A program made the translations under genes and the position numbers. From positions 1,016,501 to 1,080,500 of the forward strand of contig NZ_JAQIJT010000001.1 in assembly GCF_036946125.1 (NCBI RefSeq): 64,000 nucleotides of DNA, read 5' to 3'. The notes below the pieces were generated by a model, which saw nothing but the letters and a program-made list of their open reading frames with translations, ran no database searches and was not told the origin of the DNA. Positions 31,197 to 39,556 of this stretch are shown piece after piece. Numbering within the stretch: the first letter of the stretch is position 1; every line of letters begins with the position of its first letter. The stretch is from Sphingomonas adhaesiva (GTDB lineage Bacteria > Pseudomonadota > Alphaproteobacteria > Sphingomonadales > Sphingomonadaceae).

Positions 31197-32387
31197 TTAG
31201 CCGAGATACGGCGTCAGTGCCGCCACCAGCGGGTCGATCATGTCGGGATGCAGCCCCGCCAGGTTCGCGCGGCCGTCGTCGGCGATGTAGATCGCATGGT
31301 CGCGGCGCAGCGCCAGCACCCCGTCGTGCGCGATGGGCAGCAGCGCGAACATGCCGGTCTGCGCCGCGAGCGGGGCGAGCGCGGGGTGGGACGCGGCCAG
31401 CCGCTCGCGCAAGCCCAGCACGCGCCGCCGCATCACCTCCAGCTCCTCGCGCCAGATCGCGGTCAGTTCCGTCGATTCCAGGATGACGCGCACCACCGCC
31501 GCGCCGTGGTCCGGCGGCATCGACCAGCAGGTGCGCGCGGGGTTGCGGATGCCGCTGCGCACCTTCGCCAGCGACGCGGCGTCGTTCACCTGCGCCCAGA
31601 GCGCGCCGGTCCGCTCGCGGTAGAGCCCGAAATTCTTGTCGCAGCTATAGGCGACCACCACCGCCTCGACCCGGTCGGCGAGCAGGCGAAGCCCCGCGGC
31701 ATCCTCGTCCAGGCCGCGGCCCAGCCCCTGATAGGCGAGGTCGACGATCGGCAGCAGGCGGCGGCGCGCGACCAGCTCCGCGATCCGCTCCCACTGCGGC
31801 AGCGTGAAGTCGACGCCCGCGGGATTGTGGCAGCAGCCGTGGAGCAGCAGCGCCTGACCCGGCTGCGCGGCCTCCAGATCGGCGAGCATCGCGTCGAGGT
31901 CGAACCGCCCCGCCATCGCATCGTAGAAGCGGTGGGTGCGCACCTCCACGCCGGCGGCGCGGAACAGGGGCACGTGGTTGGCCCAGGTCGGCTCCCCCAC
32001 CCAGACGACGGGGGTGTCGGACATGGCGGCGACCAGCTCCGCCGACAGCCGCAGCGCGCCGGTGCCGCCGGGCGTCTGCATCCCGACGCGGAAGGGATGC
32101 GCGGCGTCGCCGAATACGATCGGGGCGAGGCGATCGACGAAGGCGAGGTCGCCGTCGAGGCCGAGATAGACCTTCGTCTCCTGCCGTTCGAGCAGGATGC
32201 GCTCGGCCGCCTTGACCGCCGCCATGACCGGGGTGTTGCCCCGATCGTCGCGGTAGACACCGACGCCCAGGTCGACCTTTCCGGCGCGCGGATCGGCGCG
32301 GAACGCCATCATCAGCGCCATCAGGCCGTCGGGCGCCTGCTCGCGCAGGTTGGCGAAAAGACTGTCGGTCACGGCGTCGTCCCCCAT
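31197..32387 (-). CDS. Aromatic amino acid aminotransferase (class I, AspC/TyrB-like)
   Basis: PLP-dependent transaminase that would interconvert aromatic or acidic amino acids and 2-oxo acids. Around 396 residues, the family length. Features are KVDLGVGVYRDDRGNTPVM near the N terminus, TPGGTGALRLSAEL, the HGCCHNPAGVDFT loop, PIVDLAYQGLGRG and the PLP-lysine region VVVAYSCDKNFGLYRERTGA. The start is uncertain: ATG 32387 is taken, but GTG 32372 follows a GGGGGA sequence at better spacing and would remove five residues. The C terminus shows ARTCWSMPPDHGAAVV. Divergent from the class V aminotransferase gene with about 124 bp between. Confidence 0.88.
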   Translation of the reverse strand: MGDDAVTDSLFANLREQAPDGLMALMMAFRADPRAGKVDLGVGVYRDDRGNTPVMAAVKAAERILLERQETKVYLGLDGDLAFVDRLAPIVFGDAAHPFRVGMQTPGGTGALRLSAELVAAMSDTPVVWVGEPTWANHVPLFRAAGVEVRTHRFYDAMAGRFDLDAMLADLEAAQPGQALLLHGCCHNPAGVDFTLPQWERIAELVARRRLLPIVDLAYQGLGRGLDEDAAGLRLLADRVEAVVVAYSCDKNFGLYRERTGALWAQVNDAASLAKVRSGIRNPARTCWSMPPDHGAAVVRVILESTELTAIWREELEVMRRRVLGLRERLAASHPALAPLAAQTGMFALLPIAHDGVLALRRDHAIYIADDGRANLAGLHPDMIDPLVAALTPYLG

Positions 32388-32511
32388 ATGATCGTCGCGA
32401 TCGTTACTATCGCGGGCGGCGCGCACAAACTTGCCGAATAGCGCCCGACAATCGCATGGAAATGGCGCGGCGGAGCGCTTAGCCCATCATGACAATCCAG
32501 GGAGCAGCGCG

Positions 32512-33732
32512 ATGCGCCTCACGCGACGTCAGTATCTCGCCGCCAGTGCCGCCGCCGCGGCGCTGCCGGCTGCCGCACGGGCGGCGACGCCGGGCACGCT
32601 GGCGCGCCCGGGGGATTTCGCCGCGACCGATATCGCCTATCTGGACAACGGGTCGCAGCACCCGATGCCGCTGGTCGGCAAGGCCGCGGTCGACGCGTAT
32701 CTCGCCAAACGCACGCTCGATCCCGCGGCGCAGTCCTATTCGCTCGACGACGAGGGGCCGCGCGCCGCGTTCGCGACGCTCATCAACGCCGATGCGGACG
32801 AGATCGCCTGGGTCCAGAGCACGACCGCGGGCGAGCAGATGGTGCTGCGCGCGCTCGATCTGCCCGCGTCGGGGGGGCATATCGTCACCGATACGCTGCA
32901 TTTCTTCGGCTCGATCCCGCTGTACGAGGAGATGGCGCGGCAGGGGTGCGAGGTGACGTGGCTGCGCCCGGTCGACGGGCGCATCCGCATCGAGGACATG
33001 CGCCGCGCAGTGAGGAAGGGCACGAAGCTGGTCGCGCTGTCGCTCGTCTCCACCGTCAACGGATTCGAGCACGACCTGAAGGCGGTGTGCGACATCGCGC
33101 ATGCCGCAGGCGCGCTGGTCTATGCCGATATCATCCATGCCGCGGGCGCGGTGCCGGTCGACGTGAAGGCGAGCGGCGTCGATTTCGCGGCCTGCGCGAC
33201 GTACAAATGGCTGATGGGGGACTTCGGACTGGGGTTCCTGTACGTCCGGCGCGACGTGCTGCCGCGGTTGAAGCGGACCAATTACGGCTATTACGGGATC
33301 GGCGACTTCGCGACGCACGTCTATCCGCTCGATCCGCCGGGGGCGACGATCGCGGATTATGCGTTTTCGAAGGATGCCAGCGGTGCCTTCGCGCTGGGGA
33401 CGCATGCGCATGCGGTGATCGCGCAGCTGGGCGCGACGCTGCCGTATATCGCGGAGCTGGGCGTGCCGGCGATCCAGCGCCACGCGCAGGAGCTGACCGA
33501 CCGGCTGAAGCGGGAACTGCCGAAGCGCGGCTATACGCTGATGACGCCGCCGGAGGCGCGCACGCCGATCGTCACCTGCGTGCTGGAGAAGGCGCGCGAC
33601 CGGCTGGCGGCGCCGATGGCGGCGGCGAAGGTGCGCCTGACGGTCTCGGCCAACCGCTTCCGGCTGACGCCGTCGGTGCAGAACGGGCACGCGGACATCG
33701 ATCGGTTTCTGGCGGCGCTGCCGAGGGCGTGA
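32512..33732 (+). CDS. Tat-exported class V aminotransferase (isopenicillin N epimerase-like)
   Basis: PLP enzyme fold of 406 residues with a twin-arginine signal (LTRRQYLAASAAAAALPAAA) at the start, so it is probably folded with its cofactor and exported to the periplasm. Class V features are AWVQSTTAGEQMVLRAL, the conserved LVSTVNGFEHDL, VYADIIHAAGAVPVDV and the PLP-lysine in AACATYKWLMGDFGLGFLYV. Cysteine desulfurase motifs are lacking. An AGGGAG site lies upstream of ATG 32512. Exported class V proteins are known mainly as epimerase-like enzymes of uncertain substrate; no biosynthetic cluster is nearby. The neighbours, an Lrp regulator and ornithine cyclodeaminase, hint at amino acid metabolism. 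Confidence 0.8.
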   Translation: MRLTRRQYLAASAAAAALPAAARAATPGTLARPGDFAATDIAYLDNGSQHPMPLVGKAAVDAYLAKRTLDPAAQSYSLDDEGPRAAFATLINADADEIAWVQSTTAGEQMVLRALDLPASGGHIVTDTLHFFGSIPLYEEMARQGCEVTWLRPVDGRIRIEDMRRAVRKGTKLVALSLVSTVNGFEHDLKAVCDIAHAAGALVYADIIHAAGAVPVDVKASGVDFAACATYKWLMGDFGLGFLYVRRDVLPRLKRTNYGYYGIGDFATHVYPLDPPGATIADYAFSKDASGAFALGTHAHAVIAQLGATLPYIAELGVPAIQRHAQELTDRLKRELPKRGYTLMTPPEARTPIVTCVLEKARDRLAAPMAAAKVRLTVSANRFRLTPSVQNGHADIDRFLAALPRA

Positions 33733-33734
33733 GC

Positions 33735-33903
33735 CGTCACCCCGGCCTCTTTGCGGCAATCTCCACCGTGCTCCTGCGCAGGCAGGAGCCCAGAGCCAAG
33801 TGCAACAACATCTTATGGGAACTGCAACCCTGGGCTCCTGCCTGCGCAGGAGCACGGCCGGTATGCGGCGCCGTCCAGCCGTTTTGCGAGGCCGGGGTGA
33901 CGG
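33735..33903. repeat. Composite palindromic repeat (family B)
   Basis: Between convergent genes. Outer arms CGTCACCCCGGCCTC and GAGGCCGGGGTGACGG; inner arms CTCCTGCGCAGGCAGGAGCC and GGGCTCCTGCCTGCGCAGGA around an oriented core with GTGCAACAACATCTTATGGG. The core matches that of the copy at 14494-14708. Confidence 0.8.
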
Positions 33904-33908
33904 AGAGA

Positions 33909-34391
33909 CTACAGCGCGCGTGTCCCCCGTACCGGCAGGGCGGTGGTGTATTTCATCTCCGACAGCGTCACCGTCGACTGGATGTCGATGACGCCGGGGA
34001 GCTTCAGGATCGTCTTGAAGATGAAGTTCTGGTACCAGTCCATCGACGGGGCGATGACCTTTATCATCAGGTCGCGCTCGCCGAAGATCGAATAGCATTC
34101 CAGGATCTCGGGCGTCAGTTCCAGCTTGCGCAGGAAGTCGGCGCGCTGCTCCTCGGTCAGGGTCGCGATCTTGAGCGTGGCGAAGATGAACAGGTTGGGG
34201 CCGAAGCGGGTGCGGTCGACCAGCGCGACCTGCCCCTTGATATAGCCCTCCTCGCGCAGGCGGGCGAGGCGGCGCCAGCACGGCGACTGCGACAGGCCGA
34301 CGCGATCGGCCAGTTCGCTGGTCGATAGCGAGCAATCGCGTTGCACCTGTTCGAGGATCTTCAGGTCGATGGTCGTCAGTTCTTCGCTCAT
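33909..34391 (-). CDS. Lrp/AsnC family transcriptional regulator
   Basis: Feast/famine regulator of 160 residues, the usual length. The N-terminal HTH has LTTIDLKILEQVQRDCSLST and SELADRVGLSQSPCWRRLAR, and the C-terminal RAM domain has ATLKIATLTEEQRADFLRKL and CYSIFGERDLMIKVI. These bind an amino acid and regulate neighbouring metabolism genes. The frame runs much further upstream, antisense to the next gene, but MSEELTTIDL at 34391 is the natural start. It is divergent from an ornithine cyclodeaminase gene, with an 18-bp palindrome between them, so that gene is the likely target. Confidence 0.92.
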   Translation of the reverse strand: MSEELTTIDLKILEQVQRDCSLSTSELADRVGLSQSPCWRRLARLREEGYIKGQVALVDRTRFGPNLFIFATLKIATLTEEQRADFLRKLELTPEILECYSIFGERDLMIKVIAPSMDWYQNFIFKTILKLPGVIDIQSTVTLSEMKYTTALPVRGTRAL

Positions 34392-34418
34392 CGCGGCATG
34401 ATTATGCGGCGGGTAGGG

Positions 34419-34436
34419 CAGATCAAGCATGATCTG
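34419..34436. promoter_or_regulatory. Candidate Lrp operator palindrome
   Basis: Perfect inverted repeat CAGATCA-AGCA-TGATCTG in the 72-bp gap between the lrp-type gene and the ornithine cyclodeaminase gene. A partial GCATGATTATGC palindrome lies a few bases to its left (about 34396-34407). Both fit the weak dyad sites bound by Lrp/AsnC proteins. It could control both divergent genes. Confidence 0.6.
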
Positions 34437-34463
34437 GCGGCTGGGGGCGGGCAGAGTGCGGCG

Positions 34464-35408
34464 ATGGCGCCATTTCCCTTCTTCGATCACGATGCGGTGG
34501 TGGCCGCGCTCGACTATCCCGGCTGCATCGCCGCGGTGCGCGAGGCGATGCGGCGGTTCAGCGTCGAGGGCGTCGACCAGCCGCTGCGCCAGATCGTCGA
34601 GACCGCGCCGGGCAAGCTCTTCGCGCTGATGCCCGGCGGGCTGGGCGGGGGCGAGGCGTTCGGCGCGAAGGTCATCACCGCGTTCGCCGATCCGGCGCGC
34701 GCCGGGCGGTCGGCGCATCGCGGCGTGGCGATCCTGTTCGACCCCGCCAGCGGCGAGGTGGCGGCGATCGGCGATGCCGCCGCGATCACCGACATCCGTA
34801 CCGCCTGCGCCAGCGCGGTGGCGACCGGGGCGCTGGCGCGCGCGGATGCGACGACGCTGGGGCTGTTCGGTTGCGGCGCGCTCGCGGCCTCGCACCTGCG
34901 CGCGCTGGCGCTGGTGCGGCCGCTGTCGGAGGTGCGGGTATGGGGGCGCGACGCCGCGCGGGTGGCGGCGTTCGTGACGCGCGAGGCGACCGCGACCGGG
35001 CTGCCGCTGCGCGCGGCGGGCGACCCGCGCGAGGCGGCGGCGTGCGATATCGTGACGACGGTGACGGGCGCCGCGACGCCGATCCTGCTGGGTGAATGGG
35101 TGCGCGAGGGGGCGCACGTCAACATCGTCGGCTCCAGCCATGCCGGGCCGGTGGAGGTGGATACCGCGCTGGTGGCGAGGAGCCGCTACATCGCCGACAG
35201 CCGCCGCTCCGCGCTGGCCGCGGCGGCGGAATTCCTGGTGGCGAAGGCGGCGGGAGCGGTCGGCGACGACCATATCGCGGGCGAAATCGGCGAGGTGCTC
35301 GCGGGCATGGTGCCGGGGCGCGAGAGCGCGCGGCAGGTGACGCTCTACAAGTCGCTCGGCCATGTCGTGCAGGATCTGGCGGCGCTGCGGTATCTGGTGG
35401 GGCGGTAG
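34464..35408 (+). CDS. Ornithine cyclodeaminase family protein
   Basis: NAD-binding enzyme of the ornithine cyclodeaminase/mu-crystallin family, 314 residues. True members convert ornithine to proline and ammonia; others reduce ketimines or act on alanine-type substrates. Visible are FFDHDAVVAALDYPGCIAAV at the N terminus, AFGAKVITAFADPARAGR, SGEVAAIGDAAAITDIRTA with the substrate-binding region, and the Rossmann motif LGLFGCGALAASHLRALAL, then VWGRDAARVAAFV. The C-terminal part has NIVGSSHAGPVEVDTALVAR and KSLGHVVQDLAALRYL. It is divergent from the Lrp-type gene, its likely regulator. Which reaction it performs is not decidable here. Confidence 0.87.
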   Translation: MAPFPFFDHDAVVAALDYPGCIAAVREAMRRFSVEGVDQPLRQIVETAPGKLFALMPGGLGGGEAFGAKVITAFADPARAGRSAHRGVAILFDPASGEVAAIGDAAAITDIRTACASAVATGALARADATTLGLFGCGALAASHLRALALVRPLSEVRVWGRDAARVAAFVTREATATGLPLRAAGDPREAAACDIVTTVTGAATPILLGEWVREGAHVNIVGSSHAGPVEVDTALVARSRYIADSRRSALAAAAEFLVAKAAGAVGDDHIAGEIGEVLAGMVPGRESARQVTLYKSLGHVVQDLAALRYLVGR

Positions 35409-35423
35409 GAACCTCGCTCGTCA

Positions 35424-35461
35424 TCGCGCGCGCAGCGAGGCCGGATGGCTCCGCTGCGCGC
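35424..35461. repeat. Hairpin between convergent genes
   Basis: Perfect 12-bp arms TCGCGCGCAGCG (35424-35435) and CGCTGCGCGCGA (35450-35461) with a 14-nt loop, between the cyclodeaminase and TonB-receptor stops. There is no U-run, but the stem is strong enough to stabilise or end both transcripts. Confidence 0.65.
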
Positions 35462-35476
35462 GAGATAACGTCGGTT

Positions 35477-37969
35477 TCAGAAGCGCACGCGGCCGGTCAC
35501 GCCATAGGTGCGCGGCGGCCCGAGGAAGGTGCCGTAGGTGCCCGACTGCAGCGGCTGATCGACGACGACCTGCGTGAATTCCGCATTGGTCAGGTTCTGC
35601 CCCCAGACTTCGAGCGACCAGGCCTTGCTCTCCGGCCCGATGCCGAGCCGCGCGTTGACCAGCGCGAACGGCTGCTGGATCTTGAGCGGGTCGAGGTTGG
35701 AGCCGGTGTTGTAGGACGAGGTCCACTTCACCGACGCGCTCGACGTCAGCTCCAGTCCGGCCCCGACCGGCTGGGTGGAGGTGAAACCGCCGGTCACGTT
35801 CCATTTCGCCGCATAGGGCAGGGTGTTGCCGGGCAGCCGCGCGCTGATCCCGGCGGGGGGCGTGAAATTGCCGAATTTCGTATCGGCATAGGTCGCGCCG
35901 GCGTTCAGCGTCAGCCCCTGGACGCCGGTGTTCCAGAGGAAGTCGAAATCGACGCCCTTGCTGGTCACGACCGGGATCGACGCCACCAGGAAGCTGATGC
36001 CGGTATAGGTGTTGAGCTGGAACCCGGTATAGCGCTGATAGAAGCCCGCCAGGTTGGCGAGCACGCGGCGGTCGAACAGCGTCGTCTTCGTGCCGATTTC
36101 ATAGGCGTCGACCTTTTCGGTGTCGAACTGCGTATCGGGGTTGATGACGCCGGGGCTGAAACGCGCGCGGTCGAGGTTCATGCCGCCCGACTTGAAGCCG
36201 TTGGCGTAGGAGCCGTACACCATGACCTGCGGCGAGAAGCGATATTGCACCTTCGCGGAGCCGTTGAAGCGACGCTCCGTGCGGCGCTGCTGCGTGGTCA
36301 CGTTGTCGAACGCGAAATCGGCGGTGGGGGCGCACAGCGCGGTCCGCGCCGCGGCCGGTATCGGGCGGGAAAGCGCGGCGCGGCAGGCGTTGCCGGGGGT
36401 CAGGTTCGAGAAGATCGAGGTGACGTTCTTGACCTCATCGGAATAGCGCAGCCCCAGCGTGACATCGAGGCCGTCGGTCAGCGTCAGCGTGTTCTCCGTA
36501 AAGGCCGCGAACGACACCGCCTTGTGGAAGTGACGATCGTAGGCGCCGGAATCGGGGATGAAATTCTGCCCCGCCGGCAGCCCGGTCAGGGCGGAGACGG
36601 TATTGCGGTTCGCCCCGGCCGACAGCAGCAGCCCGAAATAATTCTCGTAGTCGCGGCCGAAGCGCGTGCCGGCCTCCGAGAACAGTCGCTCGTTCGAATA
36701 GAAGGCGCCGACGATCGATTTCAGCCGCTCGCCATTGTAGGCGAGACGCGCTTCCTGGCTGAAGACGTTGAAGGTGTTCTGGTTCTGCTCGATCGGGCGG
36801 TACCAGATGTCGGCCGAGGAATAGTCGATGTCGGATCCGAATGCGCCCTTGTAATAGCGCCATGCGGTGATCGACGTGGCGGAGAAGTCGCCGCCCAGGT
36901 CATAGTCGAGCTGCCCCGACACGCCCCAGTCGGTGATGACGTTGGGCGTATCGCGATTGGCATAGGCGATGCGGGTATAGGGGCGGCCGTTCTGCAACAG
37001 CCCCTCGTCCGGCGACAGCGCATCGACGAAGGCGCGCGTGGGCCCCGCGATCAGCACCGTGTTGACGCAGCAATTCTCGTCGCGCTTCGAATAGTCGCCG
37101 ATGATGCGGATATCGAGCCCGTCGATCGGGCGCGCCAGGATCTGGCCGCGCAGCGCGTAATTGTCGACGTCGGCATCGCGGGTGTTGGTGCGCGGGCCGC
37201 CGCCCGTGCGGACGGTCATGATGCCGTCGCGCTCGCGCTTCAGCCCGAAGACACTGACCGCCAGCCTGTCGTCGACGATTCCCGTCGTGGCGCTGCCCGA
37301 GACGGTCCAGGCGTTGTAATTGCCGTAGCTGGCGATGAACTCCGCCTTCGGGGTGAACGACGGCGCGGCGGTGACGACGTTGATGACGCCCGCGGACATG
37401 TTCTTGCCGAACAGCGTCGATTGCGGTCCCTTGAGCACCTCGACGCGTTGCAGGTCGCCCAGATCGCCGAACGCGACCGAGGAGCGCGCGCGATAGACGC
37501 CGTCGATGATCGTGCCGACCGAGCTTTCCAGCCCCGGATTGTCGCCGACCGTGCCGATGCCGCGGATGCGGATCGAGGTCTGCGCCTGGCTGGTGGACGA
37601 GGTGACGTTGAGGCCCGGCGTGATCGTCTGCAGGTCCTTGATGTCGCGCACGCCCGCGCTTTCCAGCTGCGCCTGGTTCAGCACCGAGACGACGACGGGG
37701 ACGTCCTGAAGGTTCTGCTCGCGCTTCTGCGCGGTGACGACGATGTCGGCGATGCCGCTGTCGGACGGCGCCTGCGCGGGGCGACGCGGATCGACGTTGG
37801 AGGAGGCGCCGGGCGACGACGGCGTCGCGGGCTGGTCCTGCGCGGTGGTGCCCGCGTCGTTGGCGTTGGCGGCGTCCTGTGCCCAGGCCGGTGTCGCGCC
37901 CAGTCCCGAGGCCAGCCCCGAGGCCAGCACGACGGCCAGCGTCAGCAGCGATACGGTCGTACCCTTCAT
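35477..37969 (-). CDS. TonB-dependent outer-membrane receptor
   Basis: Active-transport receptor of 830 residues. A signal peptide (MKGTTVSLLTLAVVLASGLA to WAQD) is followed by a low-complexity linker, then the plug domain starting at DIVVTAQKREQNLQDVPVVV with RGIGTVGDNPGLESSVGTII and KGPQSTLFGKNMSAGVINVV. The barrel ends with EVWGQNLTNAEFTQVVVDQP and a terminal GRVRF. An unusual CC pair (RDENCCVN) occurs early in the barrel and also in the second TonB receptor of this window. ATG 37969 has GGGAGG just upstream. A tetR gene lies directly upstream, and a TetR-like inverted repeat sits before the start. The substrate may be a hydrophobic or organic compound rather than iron, given the acyl-CoA genes nearby, but this is inference. 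Confidence 0.92.
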   Translation of the reverse strand: MKGTTVSLLTLAVVLASGLASGLGATPAWAQDAANANDAGTTAQDQPATPSSPGASSNVDPRRPAQAPSDSGIADIVVTAQKREQNLQDVPVVVSVLNQAQLESAGVRDIKDLQTITPGLNVTSSTSQAQTSIRIRGIGTVGDNPGLESSVGTIIDGVYRARSSVAFGDLGDLQRVEVLKGPQSTLFGKNMSAGVINVVTAAPSFTPKAEFIASYGNYNAWTVSGSATTGIVDDRLAVSVFGLKRERDGIMTVRTGGGPRTNTRDADVDNYALRGQILARPIDGLDIRIIGDYSKRDENCCVNTVLIAGPTRAFVDALSPDEGLLQNGRPYTRIAYANRDTPNVITDWGVSGQLDYDLGGDFSATSITAWRYYKGAFGSDIDYSSADIWYRPIEQNQNTFNVFSQEARLAYNGERLKSIVGAFYSNERLFSEAGTRFGRDYENYFGLLLSAGANRNTVSALTGLPAGQNFIPDSGAYDRHFHKAVSFAAFTENTLTLTDGLDVTLGLRYSDEVKNVTSIFSNLTPGNACRAALSRPIPAAARTALCAPTADFAFDNVTTQQRRTERRFNGSAKVQYRFSPQVMVYGSYANGFKSGGMNLDRARFSPGVINPDTQFDTEKVDAYEIGTKTTLFDRRVLANLAGFYQRYTGFQLNTYTGISFLVASIPVVTSKGVDFDFLWNTGVQGLTLNAGATYADTKFGNFTPPAGISARLPGNTLPYAAKWNVTGGFTSTQPVGAGLELTSSASVKWTSSYNTGSNLDPLKIQQPFALVNARLGIGPESKAWSLEVWGQNLTNAEFTQVVVDQPLQSGTYGTFLGPPRTYGVTGRVRF

Positions 37970-38019
37970 CCCATCCTCCCGGTCGACGCGGTTTACCCGC
38001 TTGTCGATGCCGAGGATCG

Positions 38020-38037
38020 CTTACGCGGGCGCGTAAA
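38020..38037. promoter_or_regulatory. Candidate TetR operator upstream of the TonB receptor gene
   Basis: Inverted repeat CTTACG-CGGGCG-CGTAAA, with half-sites 6 bases apart, 50 bases before the receptor start codon. It matches the TTTACG-TGCTTG-CGTAAA site at 38749-38766 upstream of tetR except for one half-site base. A further TTTACC half-site occurs at about 37992-37997. Confidence 0.65.
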
Positions 38038-38046
38038 TCAACCCGA

Positions 38047-38709
38047 TTAAATGGATGTAAAAGGAATCGGTGCTTTCAGGACGCTGTGCAGCAGCTGTGC
38101 GGTGATGTGATCGGCGTAGCGGCGGCGCAGCGCGTCGTCGATCGCGCCCACGCCGAACGCCCATTTCAGCGCGTGGCGCGCGGTGAAGAGATAGTCGCAG
38201 GCGCCGATCAGCGAGAAATGGAACAGCATCGGGTCGATCGCGCGAAAGACGCCCTCGCGCTCGCCCTGCTCCAGGATGGCGCGCTGCGCCGCGGCGAGCG
38301 GGCGCGTGAACCGCTCGGACATGAAGCGCGCGGTGTCCGAATCGGTCTCCACCGCCAGTGCGGCGATCAGCCGGTTCATATAGGGGTGGCGGAAATAGAC
38401 CTTGATGACGCCGTGGATATGATGCGTCAGCTTGTCGATCGCGGGCAGGTCGGCGGCCACCAGCCGCTCCAGATGGGGGAAGGTGGCGCCGGCGTCGCGT
38501 TCCAGCAAGGCACGGAAGAGGCCCGCCTTTCCGCCGAAGCGATAATGGATCAGCGCCGAATTCAGCCCCGATCGCGCGGCGATGTCGGTAAAGGTGATGT
38601 CGACCGAATTGCGCTCCGCCATCAGCGCGCCGGCCGCGTCCAGCAGCACGTCCGCCGACGTCCGCGATCCCTCCTGCGGCGCCGTGGCGCGCGCCTTCCC
38701 CCGTGTCAT
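38047..38709 (-). CDS. TetR/AcrR family transcriptional regulator
   Basis: Repressor-type regulator of 220 residues. The N-terminal HTH shows RTSADVLLDAAGALMAERN, VDITFTDIAARSGLNSALIH and YRFGGKAGLFRALLERD. The C-terminal ligand domain (residues about 75-220) is helical, with TDSDTARFMSERFTRPLAAA and LIGACDYLFTARHALKWAFG. It begins at MTRGKARATAPQEG (38709); the longer frame overlaps the divergent luxR-type gene. It precedes the TonB receptor gene by 77 bp in the same direction and is divergent from the LuxR gene. Candidate operators lie before both tetR and the receptor gene, which suggests autoregulation and control of uptake. Confidence 0.88.
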   Translation of the reverse strand: MTRGKARATAPQEGSRTSADVLLDAAGALMAERNSVDITFTDIAARSGLNSALIHYRFGGKAGLFRALLERDAGATFPHLERLVAADLPAIDKLTHHIHGVIKVYFRHPYMNRLIAALAVETDSDTARFMSERFTRPLAAAQRAILEQGEREGVFRAIDPMLFHFSLIGACDYLFTARHALKWAFGVGAIDDALRRRYADHITAQLLHSVLKAPIPFTSI

Positions 38710-38748
38710 GCCCACTTCGATACCAAAGCCGCGGGCCGCCCCCAAGCG

Positions 38749-38766
38749 TTTACGTGCTTGCGTAAA
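38749..38766. promoter_or_regulatory. Candidate TetR operator in the tetR-luxR divergent region
   Basis: Perfect inverted repeat TTTACG-TGCTTG-CGTAAA in the 83-bp gap between the tetR and luxR-type genes. A near-identical site with the same 6-base spacer lies at 38020-38037 before the TonB-receptor gene. Position and repetition suggest that the TetR protein controls tetR, luxR and the receptor. Confidence 0.7.
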
Positions 38767-38792
38767 TAGCCGCTTCGGGACATGTTCCGGCG

Positions 38793-39536
38793 ATGGCGAG
38801 GGGCGACGACGATCACGCCTGGACACAGGTGGACGCGCTGGCGGACGAGGTGGCGGCGCTGGGCGTCGCGGCCGAGCTGCCGTATCTCGCCGCGCAGAGC
38901 GACCTGGGCGATCCGGGGGCGATGGCGGACCGCGACGGTCGGCCGTTCGCGGCGCGCTTCCGCTGGATCGCGCGCGACGCGGATTACTGGCGCAACCGCC
39001 GCCTCGCGCTGGAGGCGACGCTGCTCCATGCCGCGCGGCTGATCGCGGAGCCGTTCTGGTATCGCGAGGGGCGCGTGGGGACATGGCGCGCGACGCGGCT
39101 GCTCGACGGCGTCGACCTGGCGCAGGTGACGCCGCGCACCGGGGTGGCGGCGGCGATCGTCGCGCCGGTCCACCTGCCCGGCGGGCGGCTGGGCGCGGTG
39201 GTATGGGCCGACGAGGTGCCGGGCGATGTCGCGGCGGTCTTCGCGGCGCGGGGGGGCGAGATGTATGCCGCCGCGACCCGTTTCCTGGCGGCGCATGCGG
39301 AATGGTCCGCGCCGCGGCACCGTGCGCCGCTCCAGCAATTGTCCGCGCGCGAGGCGCAATGCGTGCGCTGGGCCGCGGCGGGGAAGACCAATGCCGAGAT
39401 CGGGACGATCCTGACGCTGTCGGTATCGACCGTCCGCTTCCACCTGCGCAACGCGGGCGACAAGCTGGGCGCGGCGACCCGCGCGCGGATGATCCAGCTG
39501 GCGACGGGGCACGGCTTCGTGGGGACGCTGGGGTGA
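38793..39536 (+). CDS. LuxR-type HTH transcriptional regulator
   Basis: 247 residues with a C-terminal GerE/LuxR HTH (LSAREAQCVRWAAAGKTNAE and GTILTLSVSTVRFHLRNAG, about residues 185-245). The N-terminal part of about 180 residues has WRNRRLALEATLLHAARLIA and GRLGAVVWADEVP and could be a sensor or ligand domain; a match to acyl-homoserine-lactone binding domains is possible but not convincing by eye, and no luxI lies nearby. It is divergent from tetR and directly upstream of an acyl-CoA dehydrogenase gene (74-bp gap). The TTTACG-N6-CGTAAA operator lies in its promoter region, and the 26-bp motif lies in the gap before the dehydrogenase, a possible target of this protein. Confidence 0.78.
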   Translation: MARGDDDHAWTQVDALADEVAALGVAAELPYLAAQSDLGDPGAMADRDGRPFAARFRWIARDADYWRNRRLALEATLLHAARLIAEPFWYREGRVGTWRATRLLDGVDLAQVTPRTGVAAAIVAPVHLPGGRLGAVVWADEVPGDVAAVFAARGGEMYAAATRFLAAHAEWSAPRHRAPLQQLSAREAQCVRWAAAGKTNAEIGTILTLSVSTVRFHLRNAGDKLGAATRARMIQLATGHGFVGTLG

Positions 39537-39556
39537 CGGGGAGGCGACGTGGCGCG

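Noticed and set aside
33909..35363. Frame of 484 codons that would fuse extra sequence to the Lrp regulator
   Set aside because: The Lrp protein has its full length from 34391. The rest is antisense to the ornithine cyclodeaminase gene.
38793..39536. LuxR-type gene as a quorum-sensing receptor
   Set aside because: No acyl-homoserine-lactone synthase gene is nearby and the N-terminal domain does not show the conserved autoinducer-binding residues clearly.
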